Positions 51,472 through 58,879 of a DNA stretch of 64,000 nt are shown piece by piece. How positions within the stretch are numbered: position 1 is the first letter of the stretch; each line of letters starts with the position of its first letter. This DNA is from UBA2357 sp041916775 (lineage in GTDB: Bacteria; Pseudomonadota; Gammaproteobacteria; Burkholderiales; Rhodocyclaceae). The position numbers were made by a program, and so were the translations under genes. Below the pieces are notes generated by a model. That model did no database searches, was not told the DNA's origin, and saw only the letters and a list, made by a program, of their open reading frames with translations. The stretch is taken from positions 186,001-250,000 of the forward strand of contig JAYRYZ010000001.1 in NCBI GenBank assembly GCA_041916775.1, read 5' to 3'.

Positions 51472-52697
51472 AGAGCGAGAATGCGGTCTCACTCGAGGAC
51501 GTGGCGAAGGTCTACCGCATCTACGCGTCGCCTGTCGACCGACTCAAGGAGGTGCTGCTGCGTCAGCCCCGCCATCGCGAGCATTGGGCGCTACGCTCGG
51601 TGTCGATGGCGATTGCGCGCGGTGAAACCTTCGGCTTGGTGGGCGAGAACGGGGCTGGCAAGAGCACCTTCCTCAAGCTCGTCGCCGGGACGATCAAGCC
51701 CAGCGCGGGCAGGGTGCAGGTGAACGGCAAGGTCGCGGCCTTGCTGGAGCTTGGCGCGGGCTTCCATCCCGAGGAGAGCGGGCGGGAGAACATCGTGCTG
51801 ATGGCCGCGCTCAACGGTGTGCCGGCTGCGGCGACCGCGCAGTATGTGGACGAGGTGATCACCTTCTCGGAACTGCCGGAGGATGTCATCGCGCGTCCGG
51901 TCAAGACCTACTCTTCCGGCATGTTCATGCGGCTCGCGTTCGCTGCCGCCACTGCGGTGGACCCGGATGTACTTGTCATCGACGAGGCGCTCTCGGTCGG
52001 CGACATGCATTTTCAGAAGAAAAGTCTCGACCGGATCATGCAGTTCCGCGAGCGCGGCAAGACCGTGCTCTTCTGCAGCCACAATCTCTATCAGGTGCGC
52101 AGCCTTTGCCAGCGCGCGATCTGGATCGACAAGGGAACGGTGCGCGATATCGGCGAGACCGAGCGCGTCGTGACCGCCTACGAGAGCCACGAACGCGCGA
52201 AGGAGCGCGGCAGGGCCGGGAGTGCAGGCGACGCCGATGCCGCGCAGGCGCCGTTGAGCCTCGCACAGCGCTCCAGCCTCGCCCCCGCGCGCCTCGCCGA
52301 TGTGTCGATCGAGACGCCGGACGGCATCAACCCGGCGACCGTGGCCACCTTTCAATCCTTCCGCGTAGTGTTCGAGGTGGACTGCGACGACCCGGCCACA
52401 CGGTTTCATGTCGGTTTCGCGATCACGCGCAACGACCGCGAGAACGTGTTCGGCTCGGCCACGCATTTCGAACGGCCGGATGCGCCCATCAGCGGCGTCG
52501 GACGCCATCGCATCGCCGTGCGCATCCCCGATCTGCCGCTGCTCTCGGGCGATTTCCTCCTCAGCGTATACATACTTGACGATACCGGCCTGCAGGTGCT
52601 CGACATGGCCGAGGGCATCCGCCCCTTCCGTGTGCTGCAGGGCAGGCGCGAGTTCGGCTTCATGTACATGCCGCACCACTGGGAGCGCGAGGCGTGA
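51468..52697 (+). CDS. wzt: Polysaccharide export ATPase with C-terminal cargo domain (Wzt)
   Basis: A 409-residue ABC ATPase: Walker A GENGAGKST (59-67), signature YSSGM (148-152), Walker B VLVIDEAL (168-175), switch H205. Residues from about 270 onward form an extra beta-sandwich of the Wzt C-terminal type (STFRV-like start VATFQSFRVVFEVD, end FMYMPHHWE). In E. coli O8/O9a such domains bind the methylated end of the O-chain and so admit only capped polymers. The same operon encodes a candidate capping methyltransferase at 54504. Overlaps both neighbours by four bases. Confidence 0.94.
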   Translation: MKSENAVSLEDVAKVYRIYASPVDRLKEVLLRQPRHREHWALRSVSMAIARGETFGLVGENGAGKSTFLKLVAGTIKPSAGRVQVNGKVAALLELGAGFHPEESGRENIVLMAALNGVPAAATAQYVDEVITFSELPEDVIARPVKTYSSGMFMRLAFAAATAVDPDVLVIDEALSVGDMHFQKKSLDRIMQFRERGKTVLFCSHNLYQVRSLCQRAIWIDKGTVRDIGETERVVTAYESHERAKERGRAGSAGDADAAQAPLSLAQRSSLAPARLADVSIETPDGINPATVATFQSFRVVFEVDCDDPATRFHVGFAITRNDRENVFGSATHFERPDAPISGVGRHRIAVRIPDLPLLSGDFLLSVYILDDTGLQVLDMAEGIRPFRVLQGRREFGFMYMPHHWEREA

Positions 52698-53596
52698 ATG
52701 CGGCGCAGCGGCGTCGCGACATCCGCCTGCGCTACGCCTACCCCATCCTCTCGAGCTTGCCGCTGAGGCTCGCGTATGCGCTGACTGACGTCCTCGGCGG
52801 GCGCGACGCGCGCCACAACGACGACCTGCGCATCGCCTTGACGAACGGTTTCACCAGGGCCTGGCCCGAACTCGCGCCGGCTGTTCGTGAAGCGTTGATC
52901 CGCGAGCAGGCGCTGATGCTCGCACGCGAGGTCATGGATGCCTGGCTGCTACCGCGGCTGGATGCGCAGACGCTCGCCGCGATGGTCGCCATCGACGATC
53001 TCGCCCCGCTCGATGCCGCGCGCGCCGAGGGTAGGGGGGTGCTGCTGGTGATGGCGCATTACTCACGCCTGATCCTCATGCTGGCGGCGCTGGGTGCGCG
53101 CGGGTATGGCATGGGGATGTTGACGATGCGCATCGACGCGGCCAATCCCGATCTGCTGCCATCCGAACAAGGCTATCTCGCGCGAAAGGTCGCCGCCCTT
53201 CGCGCTATGCTTCGGGGCGGTTGGGTCAGCCTTGGCGACCCGATGCGGCCGCTGTACGAGGGCCTGCGTCGCGGCGAGATCTGGATCGTGCTGCTGGACG
53301 CGTATCATCCCGGATTCGGCAGGCAGGCGGACTACCCGTTCCTGGATGGCGTGCTCACCCTGCCGAGCGGCATCGATCGCATCATGGCCAAGACCGGGGC
53401 GCGTGCGGTGTTCGCGAGCGTGCGCGAGATCGGGCCGCAGCGCCTTCACGGGCGGCTCGTGCGCCTGCCGGACGAGCCCGAGCAGGCCATGCCGGCGGCG
53501 GTCGCCGAGCTCGAGGCGGATGTGCGTGCGGCGCCCGCACAGTGGTGGCAGTGGAACATTCTTGAATACCTTTGGCGTCGCGGGGGGCGCGAATGA
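52694..53596 (+). CDS. LpxL/HtrB-like acyltransferase-fold protein lacking the acidic catalytic residue
   Basis: A 300-residue protein that resembles the lysophospholipid/lipid A acyltransferase group in length and order of motifs: VREALIREQALMLAREVMDAWL, GRGVLLVMAHYSRLILMLAALGARG, RGGEIWIVLLD-like RRGEIWIVLLDAYHPG, and FLDGVLTLPSGIDRIMAKTGA. The family's H-x4-(D/E) site corresponds to H122-YSRL-I127, so the acidic residue is an isoleucine. It may be inactive, use another residue, or bind lipid. It starts at GTG in the wzt stop, inside the O-antigen export operon. Confidence 0.72.
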   Translation: MNAAQRRRDIRLRYAYPILSSLPLRLAYALTDVLGGRDARHNDDLRIALTNGFTRAWPELAPAVREALIREQALMLAREVMDAWLLPRLDAQTLAAMVAIDDLAPLDAARAEGRGVLLVMAHYSRLILMLAALGARGYGMGMLTMRIDAANPDLLPSEQGYLARKVAALRAMLRGGWVSLGDPMRPLYEGLRRGEIWIVLLDAYHPGFGRQADYPFLDGVLTLPSGIDRIMAKTGARAVFASVREIGPQRLHGRLVRLPDEPEQAMPAAVAELEADVRAAPAQWWQWNILEYLWRRGGRE

Positions 53597-54507
53597 GCAA
53601 GCGATGCGTGGTCTTTGGTGCGAACGGCTTCATCGGCAGCTCGCTCACCCGGGCGCTGCTGGCCGCAGGGCACAGCGTGCGCGCCTGCGACGTGGTGCGA
53701 GACTTCTTTGCGCTGGCGCCGGCCGAGCGGCTCGAATGCGAGACGGTCGATTTTCTCGACGAAGTGGCGGTGCGCAATGCGGTGCGCGATGCGCAGTGGG
53801 TGTTTCATCTGGTGAGTACCACCAAGCCCGCGAGCTCGAACGCCAACATGGCCTACGATGTGCAATCCAATGTGGTGTCGAGCATCCACCTCTTTCAGGC
53901 CTGTGTGGATGCGGGGGTCGAGAAGGTGCTGTTCGCCTCATCCGGCGGCACGGTGTACGGTGTGCCCGACAGCCTGCCGGTGGGCGAGGATCATCCGCTG
54001 CGGCCGATCGTGTCCTATGGCCTGACCAAGCTCGTGATCGAGCGCTACGCGGAACTCTTCCGCCGCCAGCATGGTCTGCGCACGATCTCGCTGCGCATCG
54101 GCAACCCCTACGGGCCGCGTCACTACGACCAGCAGCAGGGCGTCATCCCGGTGTTCATCCGGCGCATGCAGCACGACCAGCCGGTCGAGATCTGGGGCGA
54201 CGGCAGCGTGGTGCGCGACTACGTGCACGTCGATGATGTCTCACGGGCCTTCATCGCCGCTGCCGCCTATGACGGCGACGATGCGGTGTTCAACATCGCC
54301 GCGGGCGAGGGCCACAGCCTGCGCGAGATCCTCGAGCGGCTCGGCCGCCTCGCCGGTGTGCCGCCGCGGGTGGAGTTCCGCGCTGCGCGCGGCTTCGACA
54401 TTCCGGCGCTGGTGCTCGACACGCGACGGGCGCAGACGCTGCTCGGCTGGAAACCCTTGATCAACTTCGACGACGGCCTCGCTGCCACCTGGCAATCACT
54501 CAAATGA
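53593..54507 (+). CDS. NAD-dependent sugar epimerase/dehydratase
   Basis: A 304-residue extended short-chain dehydrogenase of the GalE-like class: NAD loop FGANGFIGSSL, FASSGGTVYGVP with catalytic serine/threonine, Y-x-x-x-K in SYGLTKLVIERY, then RIGNPYGPRHY and YVHVDDVSRAF. The missing segment before YVHVDD is as in GalE/Gmd-like enzymes. It would change the 4-position of an NDP-sugar used by this locus; which sugar is unknown. Overlaps with both neighbours place it firmly in the Wzm/Wzt operon. Confidence 0.9.
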   Translation: MSKRCVVFGANGFIGSSLTRALLAAGHSVRACDVVRDFFALAPAERLECETVDFLDEVAVRNAVRDAQWVFHLVSTTKPASSNANMAYDVQSNVVSSIHLFQACVDAGVEKVLFASSGGTVYGVPDSLPVGEDHPLRPIVSYGLTKLVIERYAELFRRQHGLRTISLRIGNPYGPRHYDQQQGVIPVFIRRMQHDQPVEIWGDGSVVRDYVHVDDVSRAFIAAAAYDGDDAVFNIAAGEGHSLREILERLGRLAGVPPRVEFRAARGFDIPALVLDTRRAQTLLGWKPLINFDDGLAATWQSLK

Positions 54508-55481
54508 GCAATCCCTACGACTACGCAATCGATCCGGACGGCAACGACACCGCCAACAAGGTGCTGCGCATGGTTGCCGACGGCAACCGGGTGTTGGAGC
54601 TGGGCACCGCGGCCGGTGTGATGACACGCGAACTCCATCGCCGTGGCTGCAAGGTGACTGGTGTCGAGTTCGTGCCCGAGATGGCCGAGGTGGCTGCCCA
54701 ATGGTGTGCGGCGATGCATGTTGCGGACCTCGATGGCTTCGATTTTGCCGCTGTGGCGGATGCAGACGGTTTCGACTGCATCCTGGCCGCCGATGTGCTG
54801 GAGCATCTGCGCGACCCCGGCGCCGTGCTTGCGCGTCTGCGCGCCTCGGTGGGCGATCAGGCGCGGCTGGTGGTGTCGGTGCCGAACATCACCCATGCAG
54901 GTCTCGTTGCGGCGCTCAGCCAGGGGAGCTTCCGTTATCGCGAGAAGGGCTTGCTCGACCGCACGCATCTGCGCTTCTTCAGCCGCGCGAGCCTGGAGTG
55001 GATGCTGCTCGAGGCGGGCTGGGTTCCGCTGCAATGGGATGCGCACCGCGTGGACGTCACCCAGTCGGAGTTCATGGCCGACTGGATGCGCCTGCCGGCC
55101 GAGCAGCGCTCCGCGTTCGCCGCGCAGCCCGATGCGGATGTCTACCAGTTCATCGTGCTCGCGGCGCCGGCGTCGGATGCGAGCTTCGCTCGCAGGTACG
55201 CCGATGCGGAAACCCGCCTGGAGGCCGAACTGCAGGCCGAGCAACGGGCTCATCTCGCGCGGATTGCCGCGCATGAGAAGGACTTGGCTTCACTGCTGGA
55301 GCATCAGAAGGCCTTCGCTGAGGCGCGCGAGATCATCGCTCGGCTGCAAGCGCAGGTGGCGGCTTTCGAAGCGGAGCGGCGTCCGTTCTGGTTCGACGTG
55401 CGCGACCGGCGCGTGCTGTGCGTGCTTGCGCGCTGGCTGCATCGTCTGGCCTTCTGGCTGGGGGAAGGCAGGAAGTCCTGA
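54504..55481 (+). CDS. Methyltransferase with C-terminal coiled coil and membrane-type helix (WbdD-like candidate)
   Basis: A 325-residue protein. Residues 1-225 are a class I methyltransferase with motif I VLELGTAAG (30-38), acidic VTGVEFVPE, FDCILAADVLEHLRDP and the substrate-side RTHLRFFSRASLEWMLLEAG. Residues about 228-292 are a charged heptad-like stretch rich in A, E, Q and L that should form a coiled coil. Residues 296-320 (VRDRRVLCVLARWLHRLAFW) make an amphipathic helix suited to membrane contact. This order resembles WbdD, where a coiled coil measures O-chain length before methyl capping. No kinase domain is present. It is the last gene of the Wzm/Wzt operon. Confidence 0.85.
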   Translation: MSNPYDYAIDPDGNDTANKVLRMVADGNRVLELGTAAGVMTRELHRRGCKVTGVEFVPEMAEVAAQWCAAMHVADLDGFDFAAVADADGFDCILAADVLEHLRDPGAVLARLRASVGDQARLVVSVPNITHAGLVAALSQGSFRYREKGLLDRTHLRFFSRASLEWMLLEAGWVPLQWDAHRVDVTQSEFMADWMRLPAEQRSAFAAQPDADVYQFIVLAAPASDASFARRYADAETRLEAELQAEQRAHLARIAAHEKDLASLLEHQKAFAEAREIIARLQAQVAAFEAERRPFWFDVRDRRVLCVLARWLHRLAFWLGEGRKS

Positions 55482-55586
55482 GCGCTGCGCCTGTTGCAGG
55501 GGGGCAACGCGGCCGGCAACGGCGGTCATGTTCGCGGTCGTCGCACCGTTTCGTGCGAAGGCCGGATTTCAAGGAGGAAAGTCGGG

Positions 55587-56054
55587 ATGAGCGATTCATC
55601 ATCTAGGAAACCAATCAACACTGCACGGCGCAGGACCTTGCGCCACTGCGTGGCGGCGCTCGCACTACCCGTGCTCCTGAGCGCATGCGCCACGACGGGC
55701 GGCTTCGGAGACCCCGCGGCCGCCGTGCGCGAGCGCGCCCAGGCCTACTGGGCGGCCCGCGTGGTGGGCGACTCGATCAAGGCCTACGGCCTTGATGAGG
55801 TCTCAACCCGGCCAGATGCCAGCATCCAGCGTTACGTGCAGTTGAGTGGGAACATCCAGTATTTATCCGCCGAAGTGCAGGAGGTCGTCCTCAAGACGGA
55901 GGATCGCGCTAGCGTGCGTACCAAACTTGCGTATCGCGCACCGGTCCCCGGGCTCAAGCAAGCGCTGGAGGGCGATGTTTGGACAGATTGGGTGCGGATC
56001 AAGGGTGCGTGGTACCATGCCGGCCGGTCCAAGGATGAAAAAAGCGCGAAGTGA
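55587..56054 (+). CDS. Small lipoprotein of unknown function, SnoaL/NTF2-like size
   Basis: A 155-residue predicted lipoprotein: basic start (SSSRKPINTARRRTLRH), hydrophobic stretch and lipobox LLSAC, then a small domain starting with VRERAQAYWAARVVGDSIKAYGL and containing VVLKTEDRASVRTKLAYR and WTDWVRIKGAWYHAG. The pattern of an N-terminal helix, paired strands and a final W-x-x-x-G-x-W-Y suggests an NTF2-like fold, not confirmed. Strong AAGGAGG nine bases before the ATG. It lies between the O-antigen operon and the abundant secreted protein and may belong to neither. Confidence 0.75.
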   Translation: MSDSSSRKPINTARRRTLRHCVAALALPVLLSACATTGGFGDPAAAVRERAQAYWAARVVGDSIKAYGLDEVSTRPDASIQRYVQLSGNIQYLSAEVQEVVLKTEDRASVRTKLAYRAPVPGLKQALEGDVWTDWVRIKGAWYHAGRSKDEKSAK

Positions 56055-56120
56055 TCCATTTCGCATTTTGCAAAAGTGTTGTATCCATGCAAAAACTACC
56101 GTCACATGACGCTGCATGGC

Positions 56121-56149
56121 TTGCCAACCGGGTTCTTGGCCGTTATAGT
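56121..56149 (+). promoter_or_regulatory. Near-consensus sigma-70 promoter of the secreted-protein gene
   Basis: TTGCCA (56121-56126) and TATAGT (56144-56149) are spaced by exactly 17 bases. Transcription would start near 56156, giving a leader of about 119 bases. The leader holds a hairpin with CCAAA pairing to TTTGG around 56213-56229, then a T-run, then AAGGAG (56262-56267) seven bases before the ATG. Confidence 0.75.
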
Positions 56150-56274
56150 CGTTCCAGCCTTGGTAGTTCGCTAGTTGCCGATGGCTTTGGCGTCCCATTA
56201 AAGGGTCAGGTTCCAAAACAACTGTTTGGCACCACTTTTTAGCTGTCAATATCTTGTAATCAAGGAGCAAATTA

Positions 56275-57192
56275 ATGAAAAAACTGAGTCTTGCTGTTGC
56301 AGTTGCCGCGACCCTGGGTGCCGGCGTTGCTGCCGCCTACACCACCGCTGTTCCGGCGGATGGCGTGCTGGTTCCGAACGTGATCCACAATACCGTCGCT
56401 GACACCACCGCTGTTGGCCTGATCAACCACTCTACCGCTCCGGTTACCGTGTACTGGACGTTCTTCGATGAAGACTCCAACCACATCACCGATGGTCAGT
56501 TCCCCATGACCGGCGGTGACTACTACCCGTTCGTGTGGTCGGAAGAGTCGGGTCTGGGCCTGGAAGATATGCGTGGCTACCTGACGTTCCACGTGGGTGA
56601 TTCCGCTGGCAACATCACCGTTACCGCCGACATGATCAGCGGCGCTGCGTTCCAGCTGAATGCTGCCGATGGCGATGCAGTGTTCGTTCCGACCTTCCCG
56701 ATCCTCGATCGTGACCTGCGTGTTGCGTCCCAGAACCTGACGACGCTCGATGCCGCTTCGTACATCAACATCGCTGGCGCTGCGGTTGCGGATCAAGGCG
56801 TTGTCGATATGCGCTACGAAATCAACAGCGACTGGACCTCGATGATCACCCTGTGGGCGACGGAAGGTCTGGATACGGTTCGTACCGTCAATATGTACAA
56901 CGACGAGCAAGAGCGTAAGTCGGTGAACTTCGAGTGCGAACACGAAGAGCTGTGCTTCGTCAATCCGGCTGACATCCTGGGCCGTCCGGCTGACTTCACC
57001 CGTGGCTTCATCCGTCTGGATACCACGTACATCGCCAACGCGACCGCGGATGCCGTTATCGCTGGCACCCCGGTCAATGACGGCAGCTTCGTCAGCTACA
57101 CCACGGTGCAATCGACCGCCTACCGTGCCACCCAGACCGTGCTGAATACGCATTGGAACACTGGGTCCGTGCTGTTTGACCTGGTTCCGTAA
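56275..57192 (+). CDS. Unrecognised, highly expressed secreted protein
   Basis: A 305-residue exported protein with a clear signal peptide (MKKLSLAVAVAATLGAGVAAA). I do not recognise the family. The mature part is acidic, rich in T, A, V and D, has few lysines, and only two cysteines (C221, C227) that could form one small loop. Short strands such as VTVYWTFFDEDSN, YLTFHVGD and NITVTADMISG suggest a beta-sandwich. There is no PEP-CTERM tail, anchor or catalytic motif. Codons are strongly biased to GTT, GCT, GGT and CGT, unlike the GC-ending codons of the neighbours, which is the mark of very abundant proteins. Promoter, ribosome site and terminator are all strong. A surface-layer, matrix or porin-associated role is possible. 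Confidence 0.85.
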   Translation: MKKLSLAVAVAATLGAGVAAAYTTAVPADGVLVPNVIHNTVADTTAVGLINHSTAPVTVYWTFFDEDSNHITDGQFPMTGGDYYPFVWSEESGLGLEDMRGYLTFHVGDSAGNITVTADMISGAAFQLNAADGDAVFVPTFPILDRDLRVASQNLTTLDAASYINIAGAAVADQGVVDMRYEINSDWTSMITLWATEGLDTVRTVNMYNDEQERKSVNFECEHEELCFVNPADILGRPADFTRGFIRLDTTYIANATADAVIAGTPVNDGSFVSYTTVQSTAYRATQTVLNTHWNTGSVLFDLVP

Positions 57193-57216
57193 TCTCTGCT
57201 AACGCAGTGGTTAAGA

Positions 57217-57242
57217 AAGCACCCTTCGGGGTGCTTTTTTTT
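57217..57242 (+). terminator. Rho-independent terminator with UUCG loop
   Basis: AAGCACCC (57217-57224) pairs with GGGTGCTT (57229-57236) around the very stable loop TTCG, followed by an unbroken run of T to 57242. It lies 24 bases after the stop of the secreted-protein gene and should end its transcript efficiently. Confidence 0.95.
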
Positions 57243-57726
57243 CGCGAGTACGTTTCCTCGGGAAAAGTAATGACGCAATGGCTCTGCTAAGGTTGGCGGA
57301 TGTCAGTTTGAGTCGTAGCTATCTGGTGATAGCCAGACGTCTGTCAGGATCGCTGGATCGAACGACCAAGGGCACGACCCCAGGAAGCCGGCGAGCCACG
57401 TTTCCTGTGCGGTCTGGGCGATAAGGCATCCGCTTAGCTCTTACCTAGCCAGCATCGATTACAAACATGGGTCGCATGCCGCGGCTTTTCTGTGGCGCTC
57501 GTCGGCGCCTCTTCACTGCTCGGCGGCGTGCTTGGTGTCAAGCAGTTGGGCTTGCCTGCGCGCAGGCGTCGTACTTGCTCTTATGATCAGGCTGGCGATG
57601 TCCATGTCGTATGCCTGAATGCGTACCTCCGCGTGTAGGATTTCGTTTCATATTGGCACCACCGTCTGGGCTGGCACGGGGACGCGTTTTGCTTTAAGTT
57701 CGCAGACTTTCTAATGAGTTAAGGGC
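57243..57726. other. Non-coding stretch with possible RNA structure
   Basis: About 480 bases with no convincing gene; its base composition is lower in G+C than the flanking genes. Local inverted repeats cluster at 57318-57414: stem GCTATC/GATAGC (57318-57323, 57328-57333), palindrome CAGACGTCTG (57334-57343), and nested stems GACC/GGTC (57376-57379, 57411-57414) around CAGGAA/TTCCTG (57381-57386, 57402-57407). I could not match it to a known riboswitch or small RNA. It separates a strong terminator from the start of the last gene cluster. Confidence 0.5.
57678..57693 (+). promoter_or_regulatory. Possible sigma-54 promoter of the FG-GAP gene cluster
   Basis: GG (57679-57680) and GC (57691-57692) are ten bases apart, with ACG in the -24 half and TTGCT in the -12 half, but two of the -24 bases differ from consensus. 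A literal TGGCACG lies five bases upstream at the wrong distance. The start codon would be about 23 bases after the transcription start. Weak evidence. Confidence 0.3.
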
Positions 57727-58863
57727 ATGAGCTTCATGAGTCTTGGACAAGTAACGGTTTGGCTTGCTGCAGCCCTGATGGTCGGATGCGGAGGCATCCC
57801 AACAGATGCGACCGATGCCGGGGGCAAGGTGGCGACGGGTGGCGCGCTGGTGCTAGAGAGTGCCGACGGCATCTGGGGGGGCGACGTGCTCGCGCGCGCC
57901 GACGGCACGACCTGGGTCGCGGCGGCGCTGCATGTGGAGAACAAACTCGGCATGTGGAAGATCGACCCCGGCACGCGAACGGCATCGGCACCGCTCTTGG
58001 GTGAGACCGGCTACCATCCGGATGGCGTGGCTGTTTGGGACGACTCGTCCGTTGCGGTGGCGGTGGAGGGTATCAAGCGCCTGCAGTTGTGGCGCCTGAT
58101 CGAAGGTCGTCTGCTCAAGGAGGCCGACCTGCCCACTCCGTTCGGTGCGCGCAACGTGCTTGCGGCGGATCTCGACGCGGATGGCAAGCGCGACATCGTA
58201 CTTGCCCCCTATGCGGGTGATGAGGTCGCGGTGCTGTGGGGCCTGGGCGGTTTTGCGTTCACCCCGCCGCAGATGCTGAAGGGTGGTCCATCCGGCTGGC
58301 ACCCGGTTGCGGTCGATATCGATGGAGATGGTGATCTCGATCTACTGTGGGCGGAACTCGACACCCACGTCGTGCGGCTCGCCCGCAACGACGGTGGGCG
58401 GCAGTTCACCCTGAGCGAGTTGCAACAGGTGACGGGTGTGACCGCCCGCCAGCTGGCCGTGGGCGATGTCAACCGCGACGGCATCCTCGACATCGCCGTG
58501 GCGGTCGAGATTGGTGACTCGAAGGTCCTGCTTGGCCAGGCCGATGGGAGCTATGTGGTTGAGAAGATTCCGCCTCGCAGTCTCGGTTACGTCGGCGTGG
58601 CAATCGATGGTGACGGCACGGTGGCGCTCTCGGAGGAGAACATCGTGACGCTGTACAAGTGGTCGGAGAGTGGTTGGATGCGGCGGGAACTGCCTGTCGC
58701 AGGCATGCCGACACCGATCGCGTTCGAACACGTGGATCTCGACGACCGCGATGATCTTGTCGTGTACCACTCTGCTGGAAAGGGTGGGGTGCGGATCTTC
58801 TTCGGCCCGGTGTGGGATGTGGCCTCGCCTCTCGAGGCCTTGCAGAAGACCGCGGGCAAGTGA
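57727..58863 (+). CDS. FG-GAP/VCBS repeat lipoprotein
   Basis: A 378-residue exported protein with a short signal ending in a lipobox-like LMVGC. The rest repeats a pattern of strands with D-x-D-G-D or similar calcium-binding loops: VLAADLDADGKRDIVLAPY, VAVDIDGDGDLDLLWAE, LAVGDVNRDGILDIAVAV and FEHVDLDDRDDLVVYHS. These are FG-GAP/VCBS blades of a beta-propeller. Such proteins bind ligands or partners at the cell surface. It is the first gene of a cluster with a parvulin and sugar-modifying proteins; its partner is unknown. An in-frame ATG at 57736 is an alternative start. Confidence 0.86.
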   Translation: MSFMSLGQVTVWLAAALMVGCGGIPTDATDAGGKVATGGALVLESADGIWGGDVLARADGTTWVAAALHVENKLGMWKIDPGTRTASAPLLGETGYHPDGVAVWDDSSVAVAVEGIKRLQLWRLIEGRLLKEADLPTPFGARNVLAADLDADGKRDIVLAPYAGDEVAVLWGLGGFAFTPPQMLKGGPSGWHPVAVDIDGDGDLDLLWAELDTHVVRLARNDGGRQFTLSELQQVTGVTARQLAVGDVNRDGILDIAVAVEIGDSKVLLGQADGSYVVEKIPPRSLGYVGVAIDGDGTVALSEENIVTLYKWSESGWMRRELPVAGMPTPIAFEHVDLDDRDDLVVYHSAGKGGVRIFFGPVWDVASPLEALQKTAGK

Positions 58864-58879
58864 TGTTGGTGAGAAGGGC

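Noticed and set aside
56205..56235. TTGGCACC in the leader of the secreted-protein gene as a sigma-54 promoter
   Set aside because: The GG to GC distance is 12 instead of 10 bases, and a better sigma-70 promoter lies upstream.
57367..57410. Partial likeness to a cyclic-di-GMP-I riboswitch core
   Set aside because: Some bases resemble the conserved core, but the required paired regions and the GAAA tetraloop cannot be formed.
57485..57600. A possible relic of a C-terminal sorting tail (small hydrophobic stretch followed by arginines) in the non-coding stretch
   Set aside because: The frame has no start, ribosome site or PEP motif, and is too short to tell from chance.
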